A stretch of 6,507 nucleotides of DNA from contig JAKDKP010000133.1 of NCBI GenBank assembly GCA_030453285.1, positions 1 to 6,507 on the forward strand, given 5' to 3'. This document shows, one piece after another, positions 1 through 6,002 of the stretch. Numbering within the stretch: the stretch's first letter is position 1; each line of letters opens with the position of its first letter. The notes beneath the pieces are model-generated. The model was not told the DNA's origin and made no database searches. It was given only the letters and a program-made list of their open reading frames with translations. Source of the stretch: Propionibacteriales bacterium. GTDB taxonomy: Bacteria > Actinomycetota > Actinomycetes > Propionibacteriales > Propionibacteriaceae. A program made the translations under genes and the position numbers.

Positions 1-234
1 CGGTGACCCGGTCGAGGCGGTCGAGGCGGACGCGATCAGCACCCCGTCGGCGGTGGCGTGCACGTCGGTCTCGATGTGGCGGTAGCCGAGGTCGATGGCC
101 GTTGCGAAGGCGTGCGTGGTGTTCTCGCGCCCCTTGTTGGGGCCGTACCCCGCGCCACCGCGGTGGGCGAGGGCGACGAATGGTCCGTCGAAGTACGGGA
201 AGTCGGCGGCACGCATGTGGTCAGTATTGACCAT
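1..234 (-). CDS. Glycerophosphodiester phosphodiesterase, N-terminal part (partial, frame apparently broken at window edge)
   Basis: The first 68 codons encode the start of a GDPD-family TIM barrel, which hydrolyses glycerophosphodiesters to sn-glycerol 3-phosphate and an alcohol. Visible family motifs: the catalytic HRG at residues 24-26 (ALAHRGG), the EN pair at 38-39 (RENTTHAF) and the metal-binding acidic pair in HIETDV at 53-58, followed by TADGVLIA at 62-68. The family then normally has a second catalytic histidine in a phe-his-asp motif and a leu-asp-arg-val-thr stretch. Here the frame reads SASTASTGSP instead, while another frame of the same strand reads RLDRLDRVT, so a small indel or sequence error near base 30 is likely. 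The ATG at 234 has no clear Shine-Dalgarno; ATG 216 is an alternative start. No signal peptide, so cytoplasmic. It lies 58 bp downstream of the PGPGW gene on the same strand and may be co-transcribed. The family call is secure; whether it is intact is not. Confidence 0.8.
   Translation of the reverse strand, partial: MVNTDHMRAADFPYFDGPFVALAHRGGAGYGPNKGRENTTHAFATAIDLGYRHIETDVHATADGVLIASASTASTGSP
11..28. repeat. Two tandem copies of a 9-bp unit in the GDPD gene
   Basis: GTCGAGGCG occurs at 11-19 and again at 20-28, exactly in tandem. It sits where the GDPD frame departs from the family pattern. A 9-bp duplication alone does not shift the frame, so a further indel would be needed to explain the break. 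Confidence 0.75.
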
Positions 235-274
235 GCTCGGGCGAACCGGCCCCAGCCTGCCGCGGGCGGCTGCT

Positions 275-288
275 CCGATCCGGATCGG
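275..288. other. Perfect 14-bp palindrome just after the PGPGW stop codon
   Basis: CCGATCCGGATCGG is a perfect palindrome starting 4 bases beyond the stop of the minus-strand membrane protein gene and about 40 bp before the GDPD start. As RNA it would form a 5-bp stem with a CCGG loop, which is weak, and no T-run follows. It could be a weak terminator or attenuator, a dimeric protein site in the GDPD leader, or chance in GC-rich DNA. Confidence 0.35.
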
Positions 289-292
289 CCCG

Positions 293-733
293 TCACAACC
301 CGGGCAGATACCCCAGGACTTCACGTACCGGGGCGGGGAGCCAGTCGGGCACACCGGAGAGCCGCATCGCCAGGTACAGGCTGGTCAGCAGACAGACCAC
401 GATGATGATCACCATCAGCGCCTTGGCCCACCGGGGCCAACGGCGCACCCAGGCCAATTGCCGACGAAACCACGACATCAACTTCTGCGCCCACTCGAAT
501 TCACTGGCCCAGATCGCCAGGCCCAGCAGGACCAGCGGGATGCCGCCGGGGCCGGGCAGTGGACCGGTGACGAACCCGAGCAGGATGAACAAGGTGCCGG
601 CAATGCCGACCCCGAGGCGATAGAAGAACGCCTTGCGGGGGTTCATCCTGATCTTGCGTCGCCAGGCCCAGCGGTCGTCCTTGGCGTCGAGCAGAACGGG
701 GTGCTCGCCGTGTTCGTGCCCGCCCGATCGCAT
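293..733 (-). CDS. PGPGW-type (TIGR02611-like) three-helix membrane protein
   Basis: A 146-residue integral membrane protein of unknown function. A basic, cytoplasmic-looking N-terminus (RWAWRRKIRMNPRKAF, 21-36) precedes three hydrophobic segments at about 39-56, 62-77 and 104-124. The signature lies between the first two: GPLPGPGGIPLVLLGLAIW followed by ASEFEWAQ, the actinobacterial PGPGW pattern. The usual tryptophan of the motif is glycine here. A second basic stretch (FRRQLAWVRRWPRWAK, 89-104) separates helices 2 and 3. The ATG at 733 keeps the family's arginine-rich N-terminus; the internal ATG at residue 30 would remove part of it. No Shine-Dalgarno is seen, but TACAGT lies six bases before the ATG, which suits a leaderless transcript. 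The gene is divergent from pdxY and upstream of the GDPD gene. The family's role is unknown, so none is assigned. Confidence 0.8.
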   Translation of the reverse strand: MRSGGHEHGEHPVLLDAKDDRWAWRRKIRMNPRKAFFYRLGVGIAGTLFILLGFVTGPLPGPGGIPLVLLGLAIWASEFEWAQKLMSWFRRQLAWVRRWPRWAKALMVIIIVVCLLTSLYLAMRLSGVPDWLPAPVREVLGYLPGL

Positions 734-831
734 GGCACCACTGTAGGGGCGTCCACAGCGACACGGGATTCGTTGGTAGTCACTGGCAGCCGGTCGCCGT
801 GCGGGCCCGGCCGCAGTGCGAGAATGCCGCG
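734..831. promoter_or_regulatory. Divergent promoter region between PGPGW gene and pdxY
   Basis: This 98-bp gap must hold promoters for both directions. On the minus strand TACAGT (740-745) fits the actinobacterial -10 pattern TANNNT and ends six bases before the ATG at 733. On the plus strand GAGAAT (820-825) ends six bases before the GTG at 832. I see no convincing -35 box for either. Both assignments rest on spacing and short matches only. Confidence 0.35.
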
Positions 832-1689
832 GTGACCACGATCCTCTCCATCCAGTCCTCGGTGGCGTACGGCCACGCCGGCAACTCCGCAGCCACCTTT
901 CCGTTGATGCGGCTCGGCGTGGAGGTGTGGCCGGTGCTCACCGTGCACTTCTCCAACCACACCGGTTACGGGTCGTGGCGCGGCCCACTGTTCCCGGCCA
1001 CCGATGTCGCAGAGGTGGTGACCGGAATCGACGAGCGCGGGGTACTGGGCCGGTGCGACGCCATCCTGTCGGGCTACCAGGGCGCCGAGGACGTCGGCCA
1101 GGTCGTGCTGGACGCCGCAGCCCTGGTGAAGCGCCGCAACCCGACGGCCACCTATTGCTGCGACCCGGTGCTGGGTGATGTCGATCGCGGCTTCTTCGTC
1201 CGCCCCGGCATCCCCGAATTCATGCGTGACCAGGTGGTGCCGACCGCCGACCTGATCACCCCGAACCTGTTCGAGCTCGAATTCCTCACCGGGGTCGCGG
1301 TTCGCAGCACCGCCGATCTGCTGGCCGCCGCCGACAAGGCGCGCGAGATGGGCCCCGACCTGGTACTGGTCACCAGCGCCCTGCACGAGGAGACCGCCGC
1401 CGGCGAACTCGACATGATCGTCGTCTCCGGTCGCGGCGCCTGGATCGTGAGCACCCCGCGACTCGACTTCGGCATGCTGTCGGGCTGCGGGGACATGACC
1501 TCGGCGACCTTCCTGGCGCACTGGCTGGAGTCGCACGACGAGGCCGTCGCACTGTCCCGTACGGCCTCGATCGTGTACGGCGTCCTCAAGATCACCAGCG
1601 ACGCCCAGGCCGAAGAACTCCGCCTGGTGACTGCTCAGGACGAGTTCGTCACCCCAAGCCACACCTTCACCGCCCGCCGCCTGCGCTGA
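832..1689 (+). CDS. pdxY: Pyridoxal kinase PdxY
   Basis: A ribokinase-fold kinase that phosphorylates pyridoxal with ATP to give pyridoxal 5'-phosphate in the B6 salvage pathway, in the cytoplasm. With the GTG at 832 it has 285 residues, against 287 for E. coli PdxY, and aligns from the first strand: ILSIQSSVAYGHAGNSAA (4-21), the substrate-site region near the start. Further marks are TGYG (44-47), the SGYQG segment (80-84), YCCDPVLGD (108-116) and ITPNLFELE (142-150). The C-terminal anion hole and catalytic base are SGCGDMTSA (217-225), with Asp221 as predicted base; Cys219 replaces the more usual small residue in GxGD. An upstream GTG at 799 would add 11 unmatched residues, so 832 is preferred; only a weak GCGAGA (818-823) could serve as ribosome site. 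The gene is convergent with the aldo/keto reductase, 11 bp apart. ThiD/PdxK kinases are relatives, but the overall match is to PdxY. Confidence 0.93.
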   Translation: MTTILSIQSSVAYGHAGNSAATFPLMRLGVEVWPVLTVHFSNHTGYGSWRGPLFPATDVAEVVTGIDERGVLGRCDAILSGYQGAEDVGQVVLDAAALVKRRNPTATYCCDPVLGDVDRGFFVRPGIPEFMRDQVVPTADLITPNLFELEFLTGVAVRSTADLLAAADKAREMGPDLVLVTSALHEETAAGELDMIVVSGRGAWIVSTPRLDFGMLSGCGDMTSATFLAHWLESHDEAVALSRTASIVYGVLKITSDAQAEELRLVTAQDEFVTPSHTFTARRLR

Positions 1690-1700
1690 CGCACCCGAGG

Positions 1701-2759
1701 TCACTCCTTGGTCGACCCGGCCCACAGGTTGATGCCGACATCGCGGGCGTACTGATCAATGGTGGACAGTTCCTCGTCGGAGAAGTCGAGGTTGGCCAGC
1801 GCCCTCAGGTTGTTCTCCAGTTGATCAACACTGGAGGCGCCGATCACCAGCGACGTCATCCGAGGGTCGCGAAGCGCCCACGCGAGCGCCAGCTGAGCCA
1901 GGCTCTGCCCCCGGTCCGAAGCAATGTCGTTGAGCTTGCGGACATGGGCGAGCGTCTTGTCATCCAGATGGTCCTTGCTGAGGGAACCGTTGCGGGAGGC
2001 GCGTGATCCTTCGGGGATGCCGTTGAGGTACTTGTCGGTCAGCAGGCCCTGGGCGAGTGCGGTGAACGCGATGCAGCCCATGCCTTGCTTCTCCAGTTCA
2101 CCGAGCAGGCTCGGGGTCTCCTGATCACCCTCGATCCACCGGTTCAACATTGAGTACGAGGGTTGATGGATCAGCAGGGGAGTCCCGAGTTCGCGAGCGA
2201 TCTCGGCCGCCTCGACGGTCTTGCGCGCCGAATAGGAGGAGATGCCGGCGTACAACGCCTTGCCCTGACGTACGGCGGTGTCGAGGGCCCGCATCGTCTC
2301 CTCGACCGGGGTCTCGGGATCGAAGCGGTGGCTGTAGAAGATGTCGACGTAGTCCAGGCCCATCCGGTCCAGCGACTGGTCGAGCGAGGCCAGCACGTAC
2401 TTCCGCGACCCACCACCCTGCCCGTACGGACCGAGCCACATGTCGTAGCCGGCCTTGGTGGAGATGATCAACTCATCGCGGTACGGCTTGAGGTCGGTGG
2501 CCATGAAGTGCCCGAAGTTGTGTTCGGCCTGGCCGTACGGAGGCCCATAGTTGTTGGCCAGGTCGAAGTGCGTGATGCCGGCGTCGAAGGCCGTACGGAG
2601 AATCGCACGTTGTGTCTCCAGCGGCTTGTCGTCGCCGAAGTTCTGCCACAGGCCAAGGCTCAGCACCGGCAGCTTGAGGCCGCTCGCCCCACAGAATCGG
2701 TACTGCATGGGGTGTTCGGCATCGGTGTCGTAGCGCGACTCGGCAGCGTGATAGGTCAT
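1701..2759 (-). CDS. Aldo/keto reductase, YghZ/Gpr (L-glyceraldehyde 3-phosphate reductase) type
   Basis: An NADPH-dependent (beta/alpha)8 oxidoreductase, 352 residues, colinear with E. coli YghZ/Gpr, which reduces L-glyceraldehyde 3-phosphate and methylglyoxal. The catalytic tetrad is present: Asp66 and Tyr71 in FDLANNYGPP, Lys102 in ISTKAGYDMW and His144 in FYSHR. Subfamily-typical blocks are QYRFCGASGLKLPVLSLGLW (19-38), GSRKYVLASLDQSL (117-130), LLIHQPSYSMLNRW (195-208) and LAQGLLTDKYLNGIP (235-249). The cofactor-clamping C-terminal segment is IGASSVDQLENN (306-317). No signal peptide, so cytosolic. The ATG at 2759 is well supported by GGGAGG eight bases upstream. A residue or two of poorly matching leader before QYRFCG is normal for the group. 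Nothing next to it fixes the physiological substrate; aldehyde detoxification is inferred from the family. It has its own upstream gap and reads as a single-gene unit. Confidence 0.92.
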   Translation of the reverse strand: MTYHAAESRYDTDAEHPMQYRFCGASGLKLPVLSLGLWQNFGDDKPLETQRAILRTAFDAGITHFDLANNYGPPYGQAEHNFGHFMATDLKPYRDELIISTKAGYDMWLGPYGQGGGSRKYVLASLDQSLDRMGLDYVDIFYSHRFDPETPVEETMRALDTAVRQGKALYAGISSYSARKTVEAAEIARELGTPLLIHQPSYSMLNRWIEGDQETPSLLGELEKQGMGCIAFTALAQGLLTDKYLNGIPEGSRASRNGSLSKDHLDDKTLAHVRKLNDIASDRGQSLAQLALAWALRDPRMTSLVIGASSVDQLENNLRALANLDFSDEELSTIDQYARDVGINLWAGSTKE

Positions 2760-2767
2760 GCCGTGAT

Positions 2768-2773
2768 CCTCCC
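2768..2773 (-). promoter_or_regulatory. Strong ribosome binding site of the aldo/keto reductase gene
   Basis: GGGAGG on the minus strand, eight bases before the ATG at 2759. It is the only textbook Shine-Dalgarno in the window and fixes that start; murA, lpd and the PGPGW gene have none. Confidence 0.8.
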
Positions 2774-2903
2774 ATGCGTCGGCAGGCTTCGACGGACACT
2801 CGGCCGCAGGCGGCCTCGCTGCTCAGCCAACGATGACTGGGTTTCAGGTCACGCCAGCCCGAGGCACCAGCCACACACGCCGGTGAGCAAGCCCGACGAG
2901 GAA
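2774..2903. other. Non-coding gap upstream of the aldo/keto reductase
   Basis: No gene is supported here. The promoter of the minus-strand reductase gene should lie in this stretch, but I find no convincing -10/-35 pair. A short GC-rich inverted repeat, GGCCGCAGGCGGCC (about 2802-2815), would sit in the reductase leader and could form a small hairpin; it is too short to interpret. Confidence 0.4.
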
Positions 2904-2950
2904 CGAGGAGGGCGCGTCGAAACCTCTGAACGTACGACGCCCCCTCCTCG
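2904..2950 (-). terminator. Strong hairpin after murA, probable terminator without U-tract
   Basis: The arms CGAGGAGGGCGCGTCG (2904-2919) and CGACGCCCCCTCCTCG (2935-2950) pair over 16 positions with a single C-C mismatch, giving 9 + 6 base pairs around a 15-base loop. The hairpin begins 18 bases past the murA stop in the direction of murA transcription. Downstream on the minus strand the sequence is TTCCTCGTCGGGC, with no long U-run, which is common for actinobacterial terminators. It would separate murA from the reductase gene. The symmetry is certain; the terminator role is inferred from position. Confidence 0.65.
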
Positions 2951-2968
2951 CTGGCGTTGACGAGATGA

Positions 2969-4498
2969 TCAGTCGGTGAAGGTGTCGATCTTGGCGCCCA
3001 GGGCGTTCAGTCGCGCGGCCAGGTCCTCGTAGCCACGATTGATCACGTACGTGTCGCGCAGGATCGAGGTGCCGCGCGCGGCAAGCATGCCGAGCAGGAT
3101 GCAGACCGCAGGACGCAAGGCAGGCGGGCAGACGACCTCGTGACCACGCCAGCGGGTCGGCCCTTCGACGGTGATCCGGTGGGGGTCGAGCAACGTGACG
3201 TTGGCACCGATCTTGTTGAGCTCCAACAGGTGGAGGGCACGGTTCTCGTACACCCAGTCATGGATCACCGACTTCCCCTCAGCGGCGGCCGCGATCACGG
3301 CAAAGAAGGGGAGGTTGTCGATGTTGAGGCCGGGGAAGGGCATCGGGTGGATCTTGTCGGCCGGGGCCTTCAGGTGCGATGGCCGTACGGTGATGTCGAC
3401 CAGCCGAGTCACCCCATTCTGCGAGACGTACTCCTCGCTCAGGGAGAAGTCGAGACCCATCTCGTCCAGGATCGACAGCTCGATCTCGAGGAACTCGATC
3501 GGGCAGCGCTGAACGGTCACCTCGGACTCGGTGACGATGGCAGCGGTCAGCAGACTCATCGCTTCGATCGGATCTTCAGAGGGGGCATACTCGACGTCGA
3601 CGTCGATGTCGCTCAGCCCGGTGACCTTCAGCGTGGTGGTGCCGATGCCGTCGATCTTGACGCCGAGCTCGGTCAGGAAGAAGCAGACGTCCTGGACCAT
3701 GTAGTTGGGGCTGGCGTTGCGGATCACGGTCGTGCCAGCGGTCCGGGCTGCGGCGAACAGGGCATTCTCGGTGACGGTGTCCCCCCGCTCGGTGAGAATG
3801 ATCGGCCGGTCGAGGGTGCCACGGCCGGGATCGACGTCGCAGTCGTAGAAGCCGCCGGTCGACTTCACGTCCAGACCGAAACGGCGCAGCACCTGCAGGT
3901 GCGGCTCAATGGTCCGCGACCCGAGGTCGCAGCCACCGGGGTAGGGGAGCTGGAAGGTGTCGTACTGGTGCATCAACGGACCGAGGAACATGATGACGCT
4001 GCGGGTACGGCGGGCGGCCTCGATGTTCATCGCGCCGAGATCCAACTCGGCCGGCCGGACCAGGGTGAGATCCTCCTTGTTGTCCGACCAGGTGGCCTCG
4101 ACGCCGACGCTGGTGAGCACCTCGAGGATCCGGTTGACCTCCTCGATACGGGCGATGCCACGCAGCACCGTCCGGCCCTTGTTGAGCAGGCTGGCACACA
4201 GGCAGGCAACGGCGGCGTTCTTGGAGGAGCGCACGGCGATGGATCCGCTGAGCTTGCGTCCGCCGTCGACCCGCAGGTGGGTCGGACCGGCCGTGCCCAA
4301 CGAAATCAACTGGCTGTCCAGGGCCTCGGCGATCCGGTTCACCATGTCGAGGCTGAGGTTCTGGTTGCCGGCCTCGATCCGATGCACCGCACTCTGGCTC
4401 GTACCGAGTTGATCGGCGAGCTGGGTCTGGGTGAGACCACGGTGCTTGCGTGCGTCGCGGATCAGTCCGCCAATCCTGTCCAGGTAAGTGTCAGTCAC
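2969..4498 (-). CDS. murA: Fusion: XRE-type helix-turn-helix + MurA-like UDP-GlcNAc 1-carboxyvinyltransferase
   Basis: Residues about 7-62 form a Cro/C1-type DNA-binding domain (RGLTQTQLADQLGTSQSAVH at 20-39, then RIEAGNQNLS). Residues about 72-505 form a full enolpyruvyl transferase, the enzyme that moves enolpyruvate from PEP to UDP-GlcNAc in the first committed peptidoglycan step. Compared with E. coli MurA (419 aa) the key positions are kept: Lys93-Asn94 (K22-N23), Arg166 (R91), the loop PGGCDLGSR with Cys190 (C115) and Arg195 (R120), Asp394 in NIDNLPFF (D305), Arg420 in YENR (R331) and Arg462 (R397), then NRGYEDL. So it is predicted active, although the segment before Asp394 is diverged and slightly longer. 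The GTG at 4498 is the first possible start, because a TGA lies six codons upstream in frame. No Shine-Dalgarno is seen. A palindrome sits 11 bp upstream of the start, suggesting autoregulation. A changed substrate, or a role as the genome's second MurA, is possible. Confidence 0.88.
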   Translation of the reverse strand: MTDTYLDRIGGLIRDARKHRGLTQTQLADQLGTSQSAVHRIEAGNQNLSLDMVNRIAEALDSQLISLGTAGPTHLRVDGGRKLSGSIAVRSSKNAAVACLCASLLNKGRTVLRGIARIEEVNRILEVLTSVGVEATWSDNKEDLTLVRPAELDLGAMNIEAARRTRSVIMFLGPLMHQYDTFQLPYPGGCDLGSRTIEPHLQVLRRFGLDVKSTGGFYDCDVDPGRGTLDRPIILTERGDTVTENALFAAARTAGTTVIRNASPNYMVQDVCFFLTELGVKIDGIGTTTLKVTGLSDIDVDVEYAPSEDPIEAMSLLTAAIVTESEVTVQRCPIEFLEIELSILDEMGLDFSLSEEYVSQNGVTRLVDITVRPSHLKAPADKIHPMPFPGLNIDNLPFFAVIAAAAEGKSVIHDWVYENRALHLLELNKIGANVTLLDPHRITVEGPTRWRGHEVVCPPALRPAVCILLGMLAARGTSILRDTYVINRGYEDLAARLNALGAKIDTFTD

Positions 4499-4505
4499 AA
4501 CGGGG

Positions 4506-4535
4506 ACGGTATCTCACATCTGAGATATTGCCGAA
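4506..4535 (-). promoter_or_regulatory. Candidate murA promoter, leaderless
   Basis: On the minus strand TACCGT (4506-4511) matches the actinobacterial -10 pattern TANNNT and ends seven bases before the GTG at 4498, so transcription would begin at or next to the start codon. TTCGGC (4530-4535) is a weak -35 match 18 bp further up. The absence of a Shine-Dalgarno agrees with a leaderless message. The -35 assignment is weak. Confidence 0.45.
4510..4527. promoter_or_regulatory. Perfect 7-4-7 palindrome, candidate operator of the HTH-MurA protein
   Basis: TATCTCA, spacer CATC, TGAGATA: a perfect inverted repeat in an A+T-richer island of otherwise GC-rich DNA. It fills the space between the proposed -35 and -10 boxes of murA and overlaps the TA of the -10. 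The size and symmetry suit a dimeric XRE-type repressor, and the adjacent gene encodes such a domain. That this protein binds here is inference. The site is about 75 bp upstream of lpd, so it might affect both directions. Confidence 0.6.
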
Positions 4536-4564
4536 CCGGGGTGGGTGGGCGTGTTGCGCCCGGC

Positions 4565-4594
4565 TCGTCACCACTGGTGGGGAGTCCCTAGAGT
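4565..4594 (+). promoter_or_regulatory. Candidate lpd promoter, leaderless
   Basis: TCGTCA (4565-4570, four of six to TTGACA), an 18-bp spacer, then TAGAGT (4589-4594, TANNNT), which ends seven bases before the ATG at 4602. AGGGG (4595-4599) is only two bases from the ATG, too close for a normal ribosome site. This favours a transcript beginning at the start codon. Confidence 0.45.
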
Positions 4595-4601
4595 AGGGGC
4601 C

Positions 4602-6002
4602 ATGACCGCACACTTTGATCTTGTCGTCCTGGGCGCCGGCCCGGGCGGGTACGTCGCCGCGATCCGCGCTGCCCAGTTGGGACTGAAGACCGCCATCATC
4701 GAGAAGAAGTACTGGGGTGGTGTTTGTCTCAACGTCGGCTGCATCCCCACCAAGGCGCTGCTGCGCAATGCCGAGCTGGCCCACATCTTCACCGCCGACG
4801 CCAAGCTCTTCGGCATCTCCGGCGACGTCACCTTCGACTTCGGCGCCGCGCACAAGCGCAGCCGCGACGTGTCTGACCGGATGGTCAAAGGCGTGCACTA
4901 CCTGATGAAGAAGAACAAGATCACCGAGTACGACGGGTGGGGCGAATTCAGCGACGCCAAGACCATCAAGCTCGCCAAGAACGACGGCTCGAGCGAACAA
5001 CTCACCTTCGACAACTGCATCATCGCCGCCGGCGCCACCACCAGGATGTTGCCGGGTGTGGCGGTCAGCGACAAGGTCCTGACGTACGAGGAATTGATCG
5101 TCGCTCCCGAGCTGCCGAAGTCCATGATCATCGCCGGTTCCGGCGCGATCGGCATGGAATTCGCCTTCGTGCTGGCCAACTACGGGGTCGATGTCACCAT
5201 CGTGGAGTTCCTTGACCGCGTCGTACCGCTGGAAGATGCCGAGGTGTCGGCAACCCTGGCCAAGGCGTACAAGAAGCTTGGCATCAAGATCATGACCGGC
5301 ACCAAGGTGGAGAGTGTCGATGAGTCCGGCGACGGCGTCAAGGTGACCGTCGCACCGGCCAGTGGTGGCGAGGAGCAGGTGCTGGAGGCCGACAAGCTGC
5401 TGTCGGCGATCGGTTTCGCTGCCCGTACGGAGGGCTATGGCCTGGAGAACACCGGGGTGGCGCTCACCGAACGCGGGGCCATCGAGATCGACGAGTTCAT
5501 GCGTACCAACGTCGACAACATCTATGCCATCGGCGACGTCACGGCCAAGCTGATGCTGGCCCACACCGCCGAGGCGCAGGGCGTGGTGGCTGCCGAGACG
5601 ATGGCCGGCGCCGAGACGATGGCGGTCAACTACGACATGATTCCCCGCGCGACCTACTGCCAGCCGCAGGTCGCCTCCTTCGGCTACACCGAGGAGCAGG
5701 CCAAGGAGAAGGGCTACGACGTCAAGGTCGCCAAGTTCCCGTTCTCGGCCAACGGCAAGGCACACGGACTGGGCGACTCCACCGGTTTCGTCAAGGTGGT
5801 CGCCGATGCCACCTACGGCGAACTCCTGGGCGCCCACATGGTCGGCCCGGACGTGACCGAGCTGCTGCCCGAGCTGACCCTGGCCCAGCAGTTCGATCTG
5901 ACCGCCGGAGAGGTCGCCCGCAACATCCATGCCCATCCCACGCTGTCCGAGGCGATCAAGGAGGCTGTCGAGGGCATCGAGGGTCACATGATCAACCTGT
6001 GA
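4602..6002 (+). CDS. lpd: Dihydrolipoyl dehydrogenase (E3)
   Basis: The FAD enzyme that reoxidises dihydrolipoyl groups with NAD+ in pyruvate, 2-oxoglutarate and branched-chain 2-oxoacid dehydrogenase complexes. It has 466 residues, near the 464 of M. tuberculosis LpdC, which it resembles over its whole length. In order: FAD-binding [17 protein letters not shown] (11-27); redox disulfide Cys42-Cys47 with Lys51 in [16 protein letters not shown]-binding [10 protein letters not shown] (179-188); second FAD motif YAIGDV (308-313); the dimerisation domain with [14 protein letters not shown] (422-435); and the catalytic His445-Glu450 pair in HAHPTLSE. The ATG at 4602 gives the family N-terminus; an upstream GTG at 4545 would add 19 unmatched residues. 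No lipoyl domain is fused. It is divergent from murA, and its stop overlaps the start of the following lipoprotein gene, so the two are probably one operon. No E1 or E2 gene lies in the window. Confidence 0.96.
   Translation: MTAHFDLVVLGAGPGGYVAAIRAAQLGLKTAIIEKKYWGGVCLNVGCIPTKALLRNAELAHIFTADAKLFGISGDVTFDFGAAHKRSRDVSDRMVKGVHYLMKKNKITEYDGWGEFSDAKTIKLAKNDGSSEQLTFDNCIIAAGATTRMLPGVAVSDKVLTYEELIVAPELPKSMIIAGSGAIGMEFAFVLANYGVDVTIVEFLDRVVPLEDAEVSATLAKAYKKLGIKIMTGTKVESVDESGDGVKVTVAPASGGEEQVLEADKLLSAIGFAARTEGYGLENTGVALTERGAIEIDEFMRTNVDNIYAIGDVTAKLMLAHTAEAQGVVAAETMAGAETMAVNYDMIPRATYCQPQVASFGYTEEQAKEKGYDVKVAKFPFSANGKAHGLGDSTGFVKVVADATYGELLGAHMVGPDVTELLPELTLAQQFDLTAGEVARNIHAHPTLSEAIKEAVEGIEGHMINL

Noticed and set aside
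1690..1700. Possible bidirectional terminator between pdxY and the reductase gene
   Set aside because: Only 11 bp separate the stops and I see no inverted repeat there.
643..1725. A 360-codon open frame on the minus strand opposite pdxY
   Set aside because: Antisense shadow of pdxY that also runs through the PGPGW gene start; no recognisable domain.
832..2759. pdxY and the aldo/keto reductase as a vitamin B6 pair (kinase plus pyridoxal reductase)
   Set aside because: Some aldo/keto reductases reduce pyridoxal, but this one aligns with the YghZ/Gpr group, and the two genes are convergent and so not an operon.
2163..2960. A 265-codon open frame on the plus strand opposite the aldo/keto reductase and across the gap to murA
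   Set aside because: Antisense over most of its length, with no ribosome site or domain; its end in the gap passes through the hairpin.
3140..4591. A 483-codon open frame on the plus strand opposite murA
   Set aside because: It is antisense to a gene with clear catalytic motifs, its product is Asp/Gly/Val-rich without recognisable domains, and such antisense frames arise from GC-rich third positions.
4595..4599. AGGGG before lpd as a ribosome binding site
   Set aside because: Only two bases separate it from the ATG, too close for normal Shine-Dalgarno pairing.
4491..5987. A 498-codon open frame on the minus strand opposite lpd
   Set aside because: Fully covered by lpd on the other strand; its translation is low-complexity (Leu/Gly/Asp/His-rich) and has no domain.
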